A stretch of DNA of 64,000 nucleotides from Streptomyces sp. DH37 (GTDB lineage: Bacteria; Actinomycetota; Actinomycetes; Streptomycetales; Streptomycetaceae): the NCBI RefSeq assembly GCF_029813835.1, contig NZ_JARVKV010000009.1, positions 95,685 through 159,684 on the forward strand, read 5' to 3'. Each line of letters starts with the position of its first letter. The stretch's first letter is position 1. Of the stretch, positions 8,485 to 17,541 are shown piece after piece. Position numbers and translations under genes: made by a program. The notes under the pieces were generated by a model that saw nothing but the letters and a program-made list of their open reading frames with translations, searched no databases and was not told where the DNA came from.

Positions 8485-9408
8485 ATGACCGAGATACTCC
8501 AGCAGGCGGGGAACTGGACGTTCGACGGCGACACGGTGCGCGTCGTACCGGGGCACCACAAGGGCGTGCACAGGCTGCGGAAGCTGCTCGGGGAGGTGGC
8601 GGTGCCGCTGGAGGCGGTGTCGGGGATCTCGTACGAGCCCGGCCGCAGGACGGGCCGGCTGCGGATGCGGCTGCGGCACGGCGCCGACCCGCTCCTCCAG
8701 GCCGCGGGCGGCCGGCTGCCCGAGGCGGCCGACCCGTACGCCCTGGAGGTGGAGCCGGACCGCTCCGGGGTCGCCGAGTACTTCGCGGACGAGCTGCGCA
8801 ACGCCCTGCTGCTGGAGCAGGTGCCCGTCACCGAACCCTGCGACCGCTACCTGCTGCCCGGCCCGGCGGTGCCGCTGACGGTGCAGGGCACCGACGGCAC
8901 GGCCTCCTTCGACGGGGAGCGCGTCCGGCTCGACTGGAACTGGGTGGCCGAGAGCAGCAAGACCTCCGGCGGCCCGCGGACGCTCGCCCTGCACGAGCTG
9001 CGGAGCGTGGAGTGGTCCCCGGCGATCGGCTGGGAGAACGGCTTCCTGCGGTTCCGGCCCACGGGCTCGCACGCCGTCCTCAAGCCCGACCACGACCCCA
9101 ACTGCCTGGTGCTGTGGGGGGTCCGGCAGGCCAAGGACGTCAGCTCGGTGCTGCTGGCCGCCGCCGTCACCGCCCGGCTGCCGCACCCCTCGGCCGCCTC
9201 CGGCGCCCCCGCCCTGCCGGCCGCGGACGGCCCGCGCGCCGACGCGCCCCCGCCGCCCGCCGGGAGCGAGCCCGGTTCCGGGAGCGGGGACCCCGACCAC
9301 GACGCCCTGCTGCGGCGCCTGCGCGAGCTGGGCGGGCTGCACCGGGACGGGGTGCTCACCGACGAGGAGTTCGCCGCGGCCAAGCAGGCGGTGCTGCGCC
9401 GCTTCTGA
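8485..9408 (+). CDS. DUF4429 protein with C-terminal SHOCT domain
   Basis: A 307-aa cytoplasmic protein typical of Streptomyces. It has two DUF4429-like beta-rich repeats (about residues 5-110 and 130-240), each with a Trp-Phe-Asp-Gly-type opening: NWTFDGD in the first and ASFDGERVRLDW in the second. A Pro/Ala/Gly-rich linker (about 240-270) and a short C-terminal SHOCT helix-turn-helix motif (LGGLHRDGVLTDEEFAAAK) follow. The family function is unknown; SHOCT domains are thought to aid oligomerisation. No signal peptide or catalytic motif is seen. It is convergent with the hexosaminidase gene. Confidence 0.82.
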   Translation: MTEILQQAGNWTFDGDTVRVVPGHHKGVHRLRKLLGEVAVPLEAVSGISYEPGRRTGRLRMRLRHGADPLLQAAGGRLPEAADPYALEVEPDRSGVAEYFADELRNALLLEQVPVTEPCDRYLLPGPAVPLTVQGTDGTASFDGERVRLDWNWVAESSKTSGGPRTLALHELRSVEWSPAIGWENGFLRFRPTGSHAVLKPDHDPNCLVLWGVRQAKDVSSVLLAAAVTARLPHPSAASGAPALPAADGPRADAPPPPAGSEPGSGSGDPDHDALLRRLRELGGLHRDGVLTDEEFAAAKQAVLRRF

Positions 9409-9486
9409 CGGCGGAGGGGATGGGGCGGGGTGGGGCGAGGTGGGGCGGCACGCGCCGCGCCCGCCCCACCCCCTCCGGCCGGCCGG

Positions 9487-11073
9487 TCAGTCGTTCCAGG
9501 GCACCTGGGGCGAGCGCCAGTAGTCGATGCCCATCAGCTCCCAGCGCGGCCCCTGCTGGGCCAGCCGGGTGCGGTACGCCTCCCAGTCCAGGGCGGACGC
9601 CGGCGACCAGCCGAGTTCGGCGATGCCCGGCAGCCGGGGGAAGGCCATGAACTCGATGTGGTCGGTGGTCTCGATCGTCTCCGACCACAGCGGCGCCTCC
9701 ACCCCCAGCACCGCCTCCTCCGGCACGCCCTCGAAGTAGCTGCCCGGGTCCCAGTCGTAGGACTGCCTCGCCTCGACGTAGCCGGCCCAGGCCAGGCCCA
9801 GCGGGGTGTCCTCGTCGTACTTCATGTCCAGGTACGAGCGGTTGGCCGGGGAGAGGATCAGCCGCGTGCCGTTGCGCGCGGCCTCGGCGACGTCGGCCTC
9901 CTTGCCGGTGGTGCCCCAGTACTGGGCTATCGCGCCCTCGGCGGGCTCGGCCCCGGTGAGCTGGTGCCAGCCGATGACGGTCTTGCCGTACTTCGCGACG
10001 ATCCGCTGGGCGCGGTCCATGAAGGCGACGTAGTCCTCGTGGCTGGTCCGGTGGGCCTCGTCGCCGCCGATGTGGAGGTACGGGCCGGGGGTCAGCTCGG
10101 CGATCTCCCGCACCACGTCGTCCACGAAGTCGTAGGTCAGCTCCAGCGGTACGCACAGCGAGCTGAAGCCCACCTTGATGCCGGTGTACAGCGGCGGCGC
10201 GACGCCGTCGCAGTTGAGCTCCGCGTACGAGGCGAGGGCGGCGTTGGTGTGGCCGGGCATGTCGATCTCGGGCACGACCGTCATGTGCCGGGAGGCGGCG
10301 TACCGCAGGATCTCCCGGTAGTCGTCCTTGGTGTAGTAGCCGCCCGGGCCGCCGCCGACCTCGGTGCTGCCGCCGTACGTCGCCAGGCGCGGCCAGGAGT
10401 CGATCGCGATGCGCCAGCCCTGGTCGTCCGTCAGGTGCAGGTGGAGGGTGTTGATCTTGTAGAGCGCGAGCTGGTCGATGTAGCGCTTGACCTGGTCGAC
10501 GGTGAAGAAGTGCCGTGCCACGTCGAGCATCGCGGCGCGGTACGCGTAGCGCGGGGCGTCGGTGACGGTGCCGCCGGCCACCTGCCACGGTCCGGGCCGC
10601 TCCTCGCGCGCCTCGACGTCGGCCGGCAGGAGCTGGCGCAGGGTCTGGACGCCGTGGAAGAGGCCGGCCGCCGCACGGGCCCGCACCACGACGGCCCGCG
10701 GCGAGACGTCCAGCCGGTAGCCCTCGCCGCCCAGCTCCTCCGGCCCGCCGAGCCTGAGCTGGATGCCGTCGGGGCCGGGCCGGGCGGTCACCGGCAGCCG
10801 GTGGCCGGTGGAGGGCCGCAGCAGCGCGGCCAGGTACTCGCCCACCTCGCGGGCCTCCGCGGACCCCTTGGGCACCCGGATCACGGTGCGCTCGCCGATC
10901 GTGTACGGCTCCCCGCCCGGGCGCACGGACGCCGGGGCGGGTATCACCTGGTCCAGCGGTCTCGGCCCGGCGGGAGCCGGGGCGGCGGGCTCGCCGGCCA
11001 CCGCCGGTCCCGGCGGGACGGTGACGAGCAGGGCGGCGCAGAGCAGCAGGAGCCGGAGTCGCAGTGGTCTCAC
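9487..11073 (-). CDS. Secreted GH20 beta-N-acetylhexosaminidase
   Basis: Removes terminal GlcNAc/GalNAc from chitobiose and similar glycans outside the cell by substrate-assisted catalysis. The 528-aa protein has a Sec signal peptide (LRLRLLLLCAALLV, cleavage near AVAG), a GH20b N-terminal domain (about 45-165) and the catalytic barrel from about 170. The catalytic pair is in HIGGDEAH near residue 305. The GTG at 11073 was chosen because it starts the basic n-region and has GAAGGGA upstream; longer readings add non-conserved residues. A DasR-type palindrome lies 92 nt upstream. The glmS gene nearby supports an aminosugar role. In S. coelicolor the equivalent gene sits beside the desferrioxamine cluster. 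Confidence 0.93.
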   Translation of the reverse strand: MRPLRLRLLLLCAALLVTVPPGPAVAGEPAAPAPAGPRPLDQVIPAPASVRPGGEPYTIGERTVIRVPKGSAEAREVGEYLAALLRPSTGHRLPVTARPGPDGIQLRLGGPEELGGEGYRLDVSPRAVVVRARAAAGLFHGVQTLRQLLPADVEAREERPGPWQVAGGTVTDAPRYAYRAAMLDVARHFFTVDQVKRYIDQLALYKINTLHLHLTDDQGWRIAIDSWPRLATYGGSTEVGGGPGGYYTKDDYREILRYAASRHMTVVPEIDMPGHTNAALASYAELNCDGVAPPLYTGIKVGFSSLCVPLELTYDFVDDVVREIAELTPGPYLHIGGDEAHRTSHEDYVAFMDRAQRIVAKYGKTVIGWHQLTGAEPAEGAIAQYWGTTGKEADVAEAARNGTRLILSPANRSYLDMKYDEDTPLGLAWAGYVEARQSYDWDPGSYFEGVPEEAVLGVEAPLWSETIETTDHIEFMAFPRLPGIAELGWSPASALDWEAYRTRLAQQGPRWELMGIDYWRSPQVPWND

Positions 11074-11164
11074 GGACTGTCCCTTCGGGCCGTGTCGCGG
11101 GGAGGTGGTGCGCACATGGAGCGATCGTCCGGTCACATGCGTACCGCGCGCCCTGCCGGAGGGT

Positions 11165-11180
11165 CAATGTCTAGACCACT
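11165..11180. promoter_or_regulatory. DasR-responsive element (dre) of the hexosaminidase gene
   Basis: CAATGTCTAGACCACT matches the known dre consensus ACTGGTCTAGACCAGT in its TGTCTAGACCA core. The site is 92 nt upstream of the hexosaminidase start. DasR is the GntR-family repressor of chitin and GlcNAc genes released by glucosamine-6-phosphate. Confidence 0.7.
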
Positions 11181-11272
11181 TTTCGCTCCGACTCCACCCC
11201 TTGAACTCCGCTCCTGCCCGATATCGGGCAGATTTCTTGCGGAACGACGGGGGCGGACCTCAGTATCTACGG

Positions 11273-11548
11273 GTGCTCGAACGCCCCTCGGCCCATGACG
11301 ACCTCGTGGACCACCTCGTCCGCTCCACGCCGCTCCGGCGCGGCGAGGCGGCCCGGGTGGTCCTGGACGTCCTGGCGTACTTCGACGAGACGGTCGAGGA
11401 GTTCGTGCGCCGCCGCCACCGCGAGCTGCAGGCCCGGGGGCTGACGAACCCGGAGATCTTCGAGCGGATCACGGCCGAACTGCCGCACCGCGCGGTGGCC
11501 CCGCCCGAGCTCTCCCTGCGTCAGCTGCGCCGCATCGTCTACGGCTGA
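11273..11548 (+). CDS. Conserved small protein of unknown function
   Basis: A 91-aa acidic/basic, helix-rich soluble protein without signal peptide or membrane segment; I do not recognise a domain. It reads from a GTG with only a weak purine run (GGGGGCGGA) upstream. Translation could start slightly earlier at a non-AUG codon, because the frame stays open. The C-terminus (LSLRQLRRIVYG) is compact and ends 113 bases before glmS, on the same strand, so co-transcription is possible. In S. coelicolor a small hypothetical gene sits at the same place before glmS. Confidence 0.7.
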   Translation: MLERPSAHDDLVDHLVRSTPLRRGEAARVVLDVLAYFDETVEEFVRRRHRELQARGLTNPEIFERITAELPHRAVAPPELSLRQLRRIVYG

Positions 11549-11661
11549 GCGGCCGGCGGACGAGCGGAGGGGCGGGACGCCCGGGCCCCGAGCGCGGCCC
11601 GCCCCACCCCCGGCGCACCGAGCGCCGCGGAACGACACACCGGACGACCAAAGGACCCCGT

Positions 11662-13488
11662 ATGTGCGGAATCGTGGGATACATCGGCAGGCGCGACGTC
11701 GCCCCGCTCCTGCTGGAGGGCCTCCAGCGCCTGGAGTACCGGGGCTACGACTCCGCCGGCATCGCCATCCACGGCAGCGGCACCGGCCGCGGCGCGGGCC
11801 TGCGGACGGCCAAGGCCAAGGGCCGCGTACGCGACCTGGAGGCGCGCCTGCCCCAGCGCTTCGCGGGCACCACCGGCATCGCCCACACCCGCTGGGCCAC
11901 CCACGGCGCGCCGAGCGACGAGAACGCCCACCCGCACCGGGACGCCTCCGGCCGCGTCGCCGTCGTCCACAACGGCATCGTCGACAACGCCGACGAGCTG
12001 CGCGCGAAGCTGGCCGCCGAGGGCGTGGAGTTCGCCTCGGAGACCGACACCGAGGTCGTCGCCCACCTCGTCGGCCGCTCCGCCGCCCCGACGCTGGAGG
12101 AGCGGGTCCGCGAGGCGCTGGGCCACATCGAGGGCACCTACGGCATCGCCGTCCTGCACGCCGACTTCCCCGACCGCATCGTCGTGGCCCGCAACGGCTC
12201 GCCGGTGGTCCTCGGCATCGGCGAGCACGAGATGTTCGTCGCCTCCGACGTGGCCGCGCTGGTCTCCCACACCCGCCAGGTGGTCACCCTGGAGGACGGC
12301 GAGATGGCCACCCTCAAGGCCGGCGACTACCGCACCTACACCACCGAGGGCAGCCGCACCTCCGCCACCCCGACGACGGTCGAGTGGGAGGCGGAGTCGT
12401 ACGACATGGGCGGCCACGACACCTACATGCACAAGGAGATCTCCGAGCAGGCCGACGCCGTGGACCGCGTCCTGCGCGGCCGGATCGACGACCGCTTCGC
12501 CACCGTCCGCCTCGGCGGCCTCAACCTCGACGCCCGCGAGGCGCGCGCGGTGCGCCGGGTGAAGATCCTCGGCTGCGGCTCGGCGTACCACGCGGGCCAG
12601 ATCGGCGCCCAGCTGATCGAGGAGCTGGCACGCGTCCCGGCCGACGCCGAACCGGCCAGCGAGTTCCGCTACCGCAACCCGGTGGTGGACCCCGACACCC
12701 TCTACATCGCCGTCAGCCAGTCCGGCGAGACGTACGACACCCTCGCCGCCGTCCAGGAGCTCAAGCGCAAGGGCGCGCGGGTGCTGGGCGTGGTGAACGT
12801 CGTCGGCTCGGCCATCGCCCGCGAGACCGACGGCGGCGTGTACGTCCACGCCGGGCCGGAGGTGTGCGTGGTGTCCACCAAGTGCTTCACCAACACCGCC
12901 GTCGCCTTCGCGCTCCTCGCCCTCCACCTCGGCCGCATCCGCGACCTGTCGGTGGCCGACGGCCGCCGGATCATCGCCGGTCTGCGGAAGCTGCCCGGCC
13001 AGATCGCCGAGATCCTGGAGCGGGAGGAGGCGATCGCGGAGCTGGCGGCCCGGTACGCGGACGCCAGGTCGATGATGTTCGTCGGCCGGGTGCGCGGCTA
13101 CCCGGTGGCGCGGGAGGCGTCCCTGAAGCTCAAGGAGGTCTCCTACATCCACGCCGAGGCGTATCCGGCCTCCGAGCTCAAGCACGGCCCCCTCGCCCTG
13201 ATCGAGCCCGCCGTGCCGACCGTGGCGATCCTGCCCGAGGACGAGCTGCTGGAGAAGAACCGCGCCACGCTGGAGGAGATCCGGGCCCGCGGCGGCCGCG
13301 TCCTGGCCGTGGCGCACGCCGAGCAGGAGAAGGCCGACGACACGATCGTGGTGCCGCGCAACGAGGTGGAGCTGGACCCGATCCTGATGGGCGTCCCGCT
13401 CCAGCTCCTCGCCTACCACACGGCCCTGGCGCTGGGCCGGGACATCGACAGGCCGCGGAACCTGGCGAAGTCGGTCACGGTGGAGTAG
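11662..13488 (+). CDS. glmS: Glucosamine-fructose-6-phosphate aminotransferase (isomerizing)
   Basis: Makes glucosamine-6-phosphate from fructose-6-phosphate and glutamine, the entry to UDP-GlcNAc and peptidoglycan. The 608-aa protein has full length. The N-terminal nucleophile Cys2 (MCGIVGYIG) and class-II glutaminase motifs RWATHG and HNGIVDN occupy about residues 2-225. Two SIS sugar-isomerase domains follow: ILGCGSAYHAG near 308 with SQSGET near 353, and a second from about 460 with KEVSYIHAEAY. The C-terminus NLAKSVTVE is canonical. The Shine-Dalgarno AAAGGA precedes the ATG. Its product GlcN-6-P is the DasR effector. Streptomyces often carry two glmS genes; this is the copy near adpA. 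A hairpin terminator follows. Confidence 0.96.
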   Translation: MCGIVGYIGRRDVAPLLLEGLQRLEYRGYDSAGIAIHGSGTGRGAGLRTAKAKGRVRDLEARLPQRFAGTTGIAHTRWATHGAPSDENAHPHRDASGRVAVVHNGIVDNADELRAKLAAEGVEFASETDTEVVAHLVGRSAAPTLEERVREALGHIEGTYGIAVLHADFPDRIVVARNGSPVVLGIGEHEMFVASDVAALVSHTRQVVTLEDGEMATLKAGDYRTYTTEGSRTSATPTTVEWEAESYDMGGHDTYMHKEISEQADAVDRVLRGRIDDRFATVRLGGLNLDAREARAVRRVKILGCGSAYHAGQIGAQLIEELARVPADAEPASEFRYRNPVVDPDTLYIAVSQSGETYDTLAAVQELKRKGARVLGVVNVVGSAIARETDGGVYVHAGPEVCVVSTKCFTNTAVAFALLALHLGRIRDLSVADGRRIIAGLRKLPGQIAEILEREEAIAELAARYADARSMMFVGRVRGYPVAREASLKLKEVSYIHAEAYPASELKHGPLALIEPAVPTVAILPEDELLEKNRATLEEIRARGGRVLAVAHAEQEKADDTIVVPRNEVELDPILMGVPLQLLAYHTALALGRDIDRPRNLAKSVTVE

Positions 13489-13534
13489 GGCCGCGGGCGG
13501 AGCGGCGCCGGAAGCGGAACGGGCCGCCGCGCGG

Positions 13535-13576
13535 GCGGTCCCCTCGTCCGTGCCACCGGGCGCACGAGGGGACCGC
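13535..13576 (+). terminator. Terminator hairpin after glmS
   Basis: A perfect 13-bp inverted repeat (13535-13547 with 13564-13576, 16-nt loop) lies 47 bases after the glmS stop. It could also serve the convergent stress-protein gene. Confidence 0.65.
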
Positions 13577-13763
13577 CTCCCTGTCGCCGGCGTCGCCCAT
13601 CGCGCCGGCGGCGGACCGCCCCGCGGGACCGTCACCTCCCGCACGGCGGCGTGCTGCTGCCTGTATGCCCGTCACAAGCGCACAATGCACCTCCGCACGG
13701 GGGTGGATGTGCCGACTCGCTCCCTCCCGGGGCGAGTTGAGGGGGCCTGCGCAGGCCGGTCCG

Positions 13764-14285
13764 CTACGGGATGACGACGACCGGGCGCCGGGCGCGGCGG
13801 GCGAGACGGCCCGCGACCGAGCCGAAGATCCGGCCGACGAGGCCGTGCGTGGAGCCCACCACGATGGCGTCGGCCTCGTACTCGCAGCCGACCTCCTCCA
13901 GCTCGTGGCAGATGTCGCCGCCGCGCTCGACCAGGATCCAGGGGACCTCGGACAGGTGGTCGGCGCAGGCCAGCTCCAGGCCGAGCACCTCGGTGCGGTG
14001 GTCGGGGACGTCGACGAAGACCGGCGGCTCGCAGCCCGCCCACACGGTCGTCGGGAGCCTGTTGGCGACGTGGACGATGATCAGGCCGGAGTCGGAGCGC
14101 CTCGCCATGCCGATGGCGTAGGCCAGGGCGCGCTCGCTCGAGGTCGAGCCGTCGAACCCCACCACGACCCCGTGCCGGAACGCCGGATCGCAGGAATGGC
14201 GCGTTTCGTCCGCCGCCTGGGGCGTCGCCGTCGGATCGGCGAGCCGCTTGCGGTCCGCGGGGTCGGGGATCTCGTGTCCAGCCAT
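13764..14285 (-). CDS. Universal stress protein (UspA family)
   Basis: A single-domain, 173-aa universal stress protein; such proteins bind ATP and help survival in stress or dormancy. A 38-residue polar N-terminal extension precedes the Rossmann-like USP fold starting at HGVVVGFDGSTSSERAL. The ATP-binding signature G-x2-G-x9-G-S/T is visible near the C-terminus in GSTHGLVGRIFGSVAG, followed by a strongly basic helix and the final strand PVVVIP. No membrane segment is present. It is transcribed alone, convergent with glmS. The start ATG has a weak Shine-Dalgarno. Confidence 0.9.
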   Translation of the reverse strand: MAGHEIPDPADRKRLADPTATPQAADETRHSCDPAFRHGVVVGFDGSTSSERALAYAIGMARRSDSGLIIVHVANRLPTTVWAGCEPPVFVDVPDHRTEVLGLELACADHLSEVPWILVERGGDICHELEEVGCEYEADAIVVGSTHGLVGRIFGSVAGRLARRARRPVVVIP

Positions 14286-14539
14286 CGGTTACGTCACGTG
14301 TGCCTAGGGATACCACCTGGAAGCATGTTCCTCAGCCCATACCCCCCAGGGTACGACGGCACTCCCCCCTTGCCCAGAGGCTGCGGTCACTGTCGGTGCA
14401 GCATGCCGGAGCGGAAAGCGTTGCGCAATGCCCGGACCGCCCTCCGCACTCCCCCGAGACGTCCGGAACGCCCCCTTCCGGGCGGCCGTCCCGGCGTACC
14501 GCACGGTGACCGCGGCGCCGCTGCGGCGTTAGGCAGGAC

Positions 14540-14986
14540 GTGTCCGGCTCCCCGACCGCCCCGGACTCCGCGCGCCGTGCCGCGCGGAGGGGCTCCCGCT
14601 CACGCCGCCCGACGTCCGGGGCCCGGCGCGCCGCCGCCGCCCCGCGAAGGGCGCGCCGTCACCCGCGCCGCGCCCCCCGCGGGGCCGGGACGGCCGGCCG
14701 GGCGGGCGAGGTCGTCCGCTGGGCGGTCTTCGGCTGCGCCCTGGTCCCCCCGGTCCTGCTCGCGTGCGGCTCCTCCGCGCTCGGCGCCGCCGGCACGGCC
14801 GCCGGGCTCGCCCTGGTGACCGCCGTCTGCCGCACCCTGCTGCGGCGCTCCGAACGCGCCTCCGCCCGCACTCCCGTCCGCACCTCCGCCCGCGCCCCCG
14901 TGCGCGCGGCCACCGGGCGGGCCGGGCCGCACCGGGGCCGCCACGGCCGCACCGGCACGGGGGCGCACAGGGGCGGACGGCGGTAG
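14540..14986 (+). CDS. Small, very basic single-span membrane protein
   Basis: A 148-aa hypothetical starting at GTG with AGGA close upstream. The first 55 residues are extremely Arg-rich and disordered, followed by one hydrophobic stretch (about 61-95, AVFGCALVPPVLLACGSSALGA and on) and another Arg/Thr/Pro-rich tail ending in HRGGRR. It occupies the position of a hypothetical gene just upstream of adpA in S. coelicolor. The composition is odd, so a spurious frame cannot be excluded, but the membrane segment and ribosome-binding site support a gene. Its function is unknown. Confidence 0.55.
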   Translation: MSGSPTAPDSARRAARRGSRSRRPTSGARRAAAAPRRARRHPRRAPRGAGTAGRAGEVVRWAVFGCALVPPVLLACGSSALGAAGTAAGLALVTAVCRTLLRRSERASARTPVRTSARAPVRAATGRAGPHRGRHGRTGTGAHRGGRR

Positions 14987-15376
14987 CGGCGGGCCGCTCC
15001 CCGGTGCGCGGCGCACCCCCCGGGAACCCCGGTTCTCCCTTTCTGAGCCCCTGCGCTTTTCGGCCAAGTTCCAGCCGTGGTACACAACTTGCCAGAGTCG
15101 GACCCGCGCACCGCCCACCTGGGCGGGGAGAATCGAGGCGAACGAGTGCACCCTCCGGACAGATGGCCGCGAAGCGAGGCGTTCTTCCCAGGGACGCCGT
15201 CGAGTGGAACGCTTCGTGATCGAATGCTTCACGCCAAGTTGTCATGTCGACATAGCGGTGAGTGGTGAACTTGTCCCGTCAGCCTCGACAGACACAGTAG
15301 ATTCGATCTTGGCTAACCACGGCGGGGGAAACGTGCAGGACCGGAAGGACGCGACGACTGAGGGGGGCTTAGTTCC
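14987..15376 (+). promoter_or_regulatory. Long adpA upstream region
   Basis: 390 bases without a gene. From about 15040 the sequence is clearly less GC-rich than its surroundings, as expected for the adpA control region, which in other streptomycetes binds AdpA itself and further developmental regulators. It contains a perfect 10-bp palindrome, ATGTCGACAT at 15244-15253, and a -10-like TAGATT at 15298-15303 without a convincing -35. A GAGGGGGG Shine-Dalgarno lies about ten bases before the ATG. Confidence 0.55.
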
Positions 15377-16636
15377 ATGAACCAGGAGCCATCGCACGGC
15401 CCTGGGACGACGCGCAAGCTGGCCGCGCGCCGCCGCCGCGAGATCGTCGCCGTACTGCTCTTCGGCGGCGGCCCGATCTTCGAGAGCTCCATCCCGCTGT
15501 CCGTCTTCGGCATCGACCGGCAGGACGCCGGCGTCCCCCGCTACCGCCTTCTGGTGTGCGCGGGCGAAGAGGGACCCCTGCGCACCACGGGAGGCCTGGA
15601 GTTGACCGCTCCGTACGGCCTGGAGGCTCTCTCCCGGGCGGGCACGATCGTCGTGCCCGCCTGGCGCTCCATAACCCAGCCGCCGCCCCCGGCCGCGCTC
15701 GACGCCCTGCGTCGCGCGCACGAGGAGGGGGCGCGGATCATCGGCCTGTGCACGGGCGCGTTCGTGCTCGCCGCGGCGGGGCTGCTCGACGGCCGCCCCG
15801 CGACGACGCACTGGATGTACGCGCCGACGCTGGCCAAGCGCTATCCGGCGGTCCACGTCGACCCGCGCGAGCTGTTCGTGGACGACGGGGACATCCTCAC
15901 CTCGGCCGGCACGGCGGCCGGCATCGACCTGTGCCTCCACGTGGTGCGCACCGACCACGGCGCCGAGGCGGCGGGAGCCCTGGCCCGCCGCCTCGTCGTA
16001 CCGCCCCGGCGCGGCAACGGGGGTCAGGAGCGCTACCTGGACAGGTCTTTACCCGAGGAGATCGGCACCGATCCGCTCGCCGAGGTCGTGGCCTGGGCCC
16101 TGGAGCACCTCCACGAGCAGTTCGACGTGGAGACGCTCGCCGCCCGCGCGTACATGAGCCGGCGGACCTTCGACCGGCGGTTCCGCTCGCTGACCGGCAG
16201 CGCGCCGCTGCAGTGGCTGATCACCCAGCGGGTGCTCCAGGCGCAGCGGCTGCTGGAGACCTCCGACTACTCGGTCGACGAGGTCGCCGGACGCTGCGGC
16301 TTCCGCTCGCCGGTCGCGCTGCGCGGCCACTTCCGGCGGCAGCTGGGCGCCTCCCCGGCGGCGTACCGGGCGGCCTACCGGGCGCGCACCGGCAGGCCGG
16401 ACACCGGCGGCGCGGGCGAGGAGCGCGCACCGGAGGGACGCGCCGACCAGACGGCGGCGGCCGAGTCCACCGCGCACGGCACGGTCCACGCCATGCGCGG
16501 CGAACGGGGGGACAGGGGGGACAGGAGCGACCGAGCGGACCGGCCCGTACGGGGCGACCACGGCAAGCCGGATTCCGACACCTACACCTCACGCCTGCCC
16601 TCCCAGCGGGGCCGTATGCCCGGCCGGGCCCCGTAG
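15377..16636 (+). CDS. adpA: AdpA, central developmental transcriptional regulator
   Basis: AraC/XylS-family master regulator of morphological differentiation and secondary metabolism in Streptomyces. In the 419-aa protein, residues about 20-195 form a DJ-1/PfpI-like (GATase-1 fold) dimerisation domain ([15 protein letters not shown]). Residues about 225-320 form the double helix-turn-helix DNA-binding domain ([19 protein letters not shown] and [19 protein letters not shown]). The tail from about 335 is variable and low-complexity. The interdomain linker carries a TTA leucine codon at 16049-16051 in RSLPEEIG, the conserved bldA control point of adpA. Ten bases separate it from orn, the same pairing as in S. 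coelicolor. The core sequence is near-identical to known AdpA. Confidence 0.97.
   Translation: MNQEPSHGPGTTRKLAARRRREIVAVLLFGGGPIFESSIPLSVFGIDRQDAGVPRYRLLVCAGEEGPLRTTGGLELTAPYGLEALSRAGTIVVPAWRSITQPPPPAALDALRRAHEEGARIIGLCTGAFVLAAAGLLDGRPATTHWMYAPTLAKRYPAVHVDPRELFVDDGDILTSAGTAAGIDLCLHVVRTDHGAEAAGALARRLVVPPRRGNGGQERYLDRSLPEEIGTDPLAEVVAWALEHLHEQFDVETLAARAYMSRRTFDRRFRSLTGSAPLQWLITQRVLQAQRLLETSDYSVDEVAGRCGFRSPVALRGHFRRQLGASPAAYRAAYRARTGRPDTGGAGEERAPEGRADQTAAAESTAHGTVHAMRGERGDRGDRSDRADRPVRGDHGKPDSDTYTSRLPSQRGRMPGRAP
16049..16051 (+). promoter_or_regulatory. TTA leucine codon in adpA (bldA target)
   Basis: This in-frame TTA between the two AdpA domains requires the rare tRNA-Leu(UAA) encoded by bldA. 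It is the textbook translational control point of adpA. Confidence 0.95.
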
Positions 16637-16646
16637 GCTGGTACGC

Positions 16647-17252
16647 ATGAACGATCGCATGGTGTGGATCGACTGCGAGATGACCGGGCTCTCGCTGTCC
16701 GACGACGCTCTCATCGAGGTGGCCGCGCTGGTCACCGACTCGGAGCTGAACGTGCTCGGTGACGGGGTGGACATCGTGATCCGCCCGCCCGCCGAGGCGC
16801 TGGACACCATGCCCGACGTCGTGCGCGCGATGCACACCGCCTCCGGCCTCCTCGACGAGCTCGAGGGGGGCACCACCCTGGAGGACGCCGAGCGGCGGGT
16901 GCTGGAGTACGTCAGGAAGCACGTCCCCGAGCCCGGCCGGGCCCCGCTGTGCGGGAACTCGGTCGGGACCGACCGCGGCTTCCTGATGCGCGACATGCCG
17001 ACGCTGGAGGACTACCTCCACTACCGCATCGTCGACGTCTCCTCGGTCAAGGAGCTGGCCCGGCGCTGGTATCCGAAGGCGTACTTCAACAGCCCGGAGA
17101 AGAGCGGCAACCACCGGGCGCTGGCGGACATCAGGGAGTCCATCGCGGAGCTGCGCTACTACCGCGAGGCGGTCTTCGTCCCCGCGCCCGGCCCGGACTC
17201 GGAGACGGCGCGGAAGATCGCGGCCCGGCACGTGCAGCCGGCGGCGGGCTGA
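16647..17252 (+). CDS. orn: Oligoribonuclease
   Basis: 3'-5' exonuclease that degrades di- to penta-ribonucleotides, including pGpG from c-di-GMP breakdown. The 201-aa DEDDh exonuclease fold shows Exo I D9-x-E11 (WIDCEMTGL), Exo II ([10 protein letters not shown]) and Exo III ([12 protein letters not shown], with the catalytic His and Asp). The length is typical with a short C-terminal extension. It lies ten bases after adpA; in S. coelicolor ornA also follows adpA and affects growth and sporulation. The start has only a poor Shine-Dalgarno, so translation may partly depend on read-through from adpA or its own leader. Confidence 0.96.
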   Translation: MNDRMVWIDCEMTGLSLSDDALIEVAALVTDSELNVLGDGVDIVIRPPAEALDTMPDVVRAMHTASGLLDELEGGTTLEDAERRVLEYVRKHVPEPGRAPLCGNSVGTDRGFLMRDMPTLEDYLHYRIVDVSSVKELARRWYPKAYFNSPEKSGNHRALADIRESIAELRYYREAVFVPAPGPDSETARKIAARHVQPAAG

Positions 17253-17353
17253 GACGCCCCGGGGAGCCACACCCGAGAAGGGTGCGCGGGCACGGTCGAC
17301 GACCCTGTACACTCTTATCGGCCGGTGCGGAAAGCACCACGAGCACCGGTCAT

Positions 17354-17427
17354 GGTGGGTATAGCTCAGCTGGTAGAGCACCTGGTTGTGGTCCAGGATG
17401 TCGCGGGTTCGAGTCCCGTTACTCACC
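17354..17427 (+). tRNA. tRNA-His (GTG anticodon)
   Basis: Full cloverleaf. The acceptor GTGGGTA (17355-17361) pairs with TACTCAC (17420-17426). The D-arm is AGCTCAGCTGGTAGAGC, the anticodon stem is CCTGG/CCAGG with GTG at 17388-17390, and the T-arm contains GGTTCGAGTCC. G at 17354 pairs with discriminator C at 17427, the His-specific G-1:C73 identity pair. No CCA is encoded. Confidence 0.97.
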
Positions 17428-17432
17428 CTGGT

Positions 17433-17472
17433 CGCCGAGGGCCCGGTCCGGATACGGACCGGGCCCTCGGCG
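17433..17472. terminator. Strong bidirectional hairpin terminator
   Basis: A perfect 18-bp stem (17433-17450 with 17455-17472) with a GATA loop lies five bases after tRNA-His and before the convergent M23 peptidase stop. Confidence 0.85.
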
Positions 17473-17541
17473 CGTGTGGCGCCGGTCGTCCGCGCCGGTC
17501 GCCCGCACCGGCCCGCGGCGGCCGGTGCGGACGCGGCGGGG

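Noticed and set aside
7344..9408. Prophage around the endolysin-like amidase
   Set aside because: No integrase, structural, holin or att sequence is adjacent; the neighbours are ordinary chromosomal genes.
14304..14509. Short ORFs on both strands upstream of the small basic membrane protein gene
   Set aside because: They overlap each other, have no ribosome-binding site and no protein-like pattern.
15377..15960. Glutamine amidotransferase activity for the N-terminal half of AdpA
   Set aside because: The fold is DJ-1/PfpI-like, but in AdpA it serves dimerisation; no glutaminase function is known.
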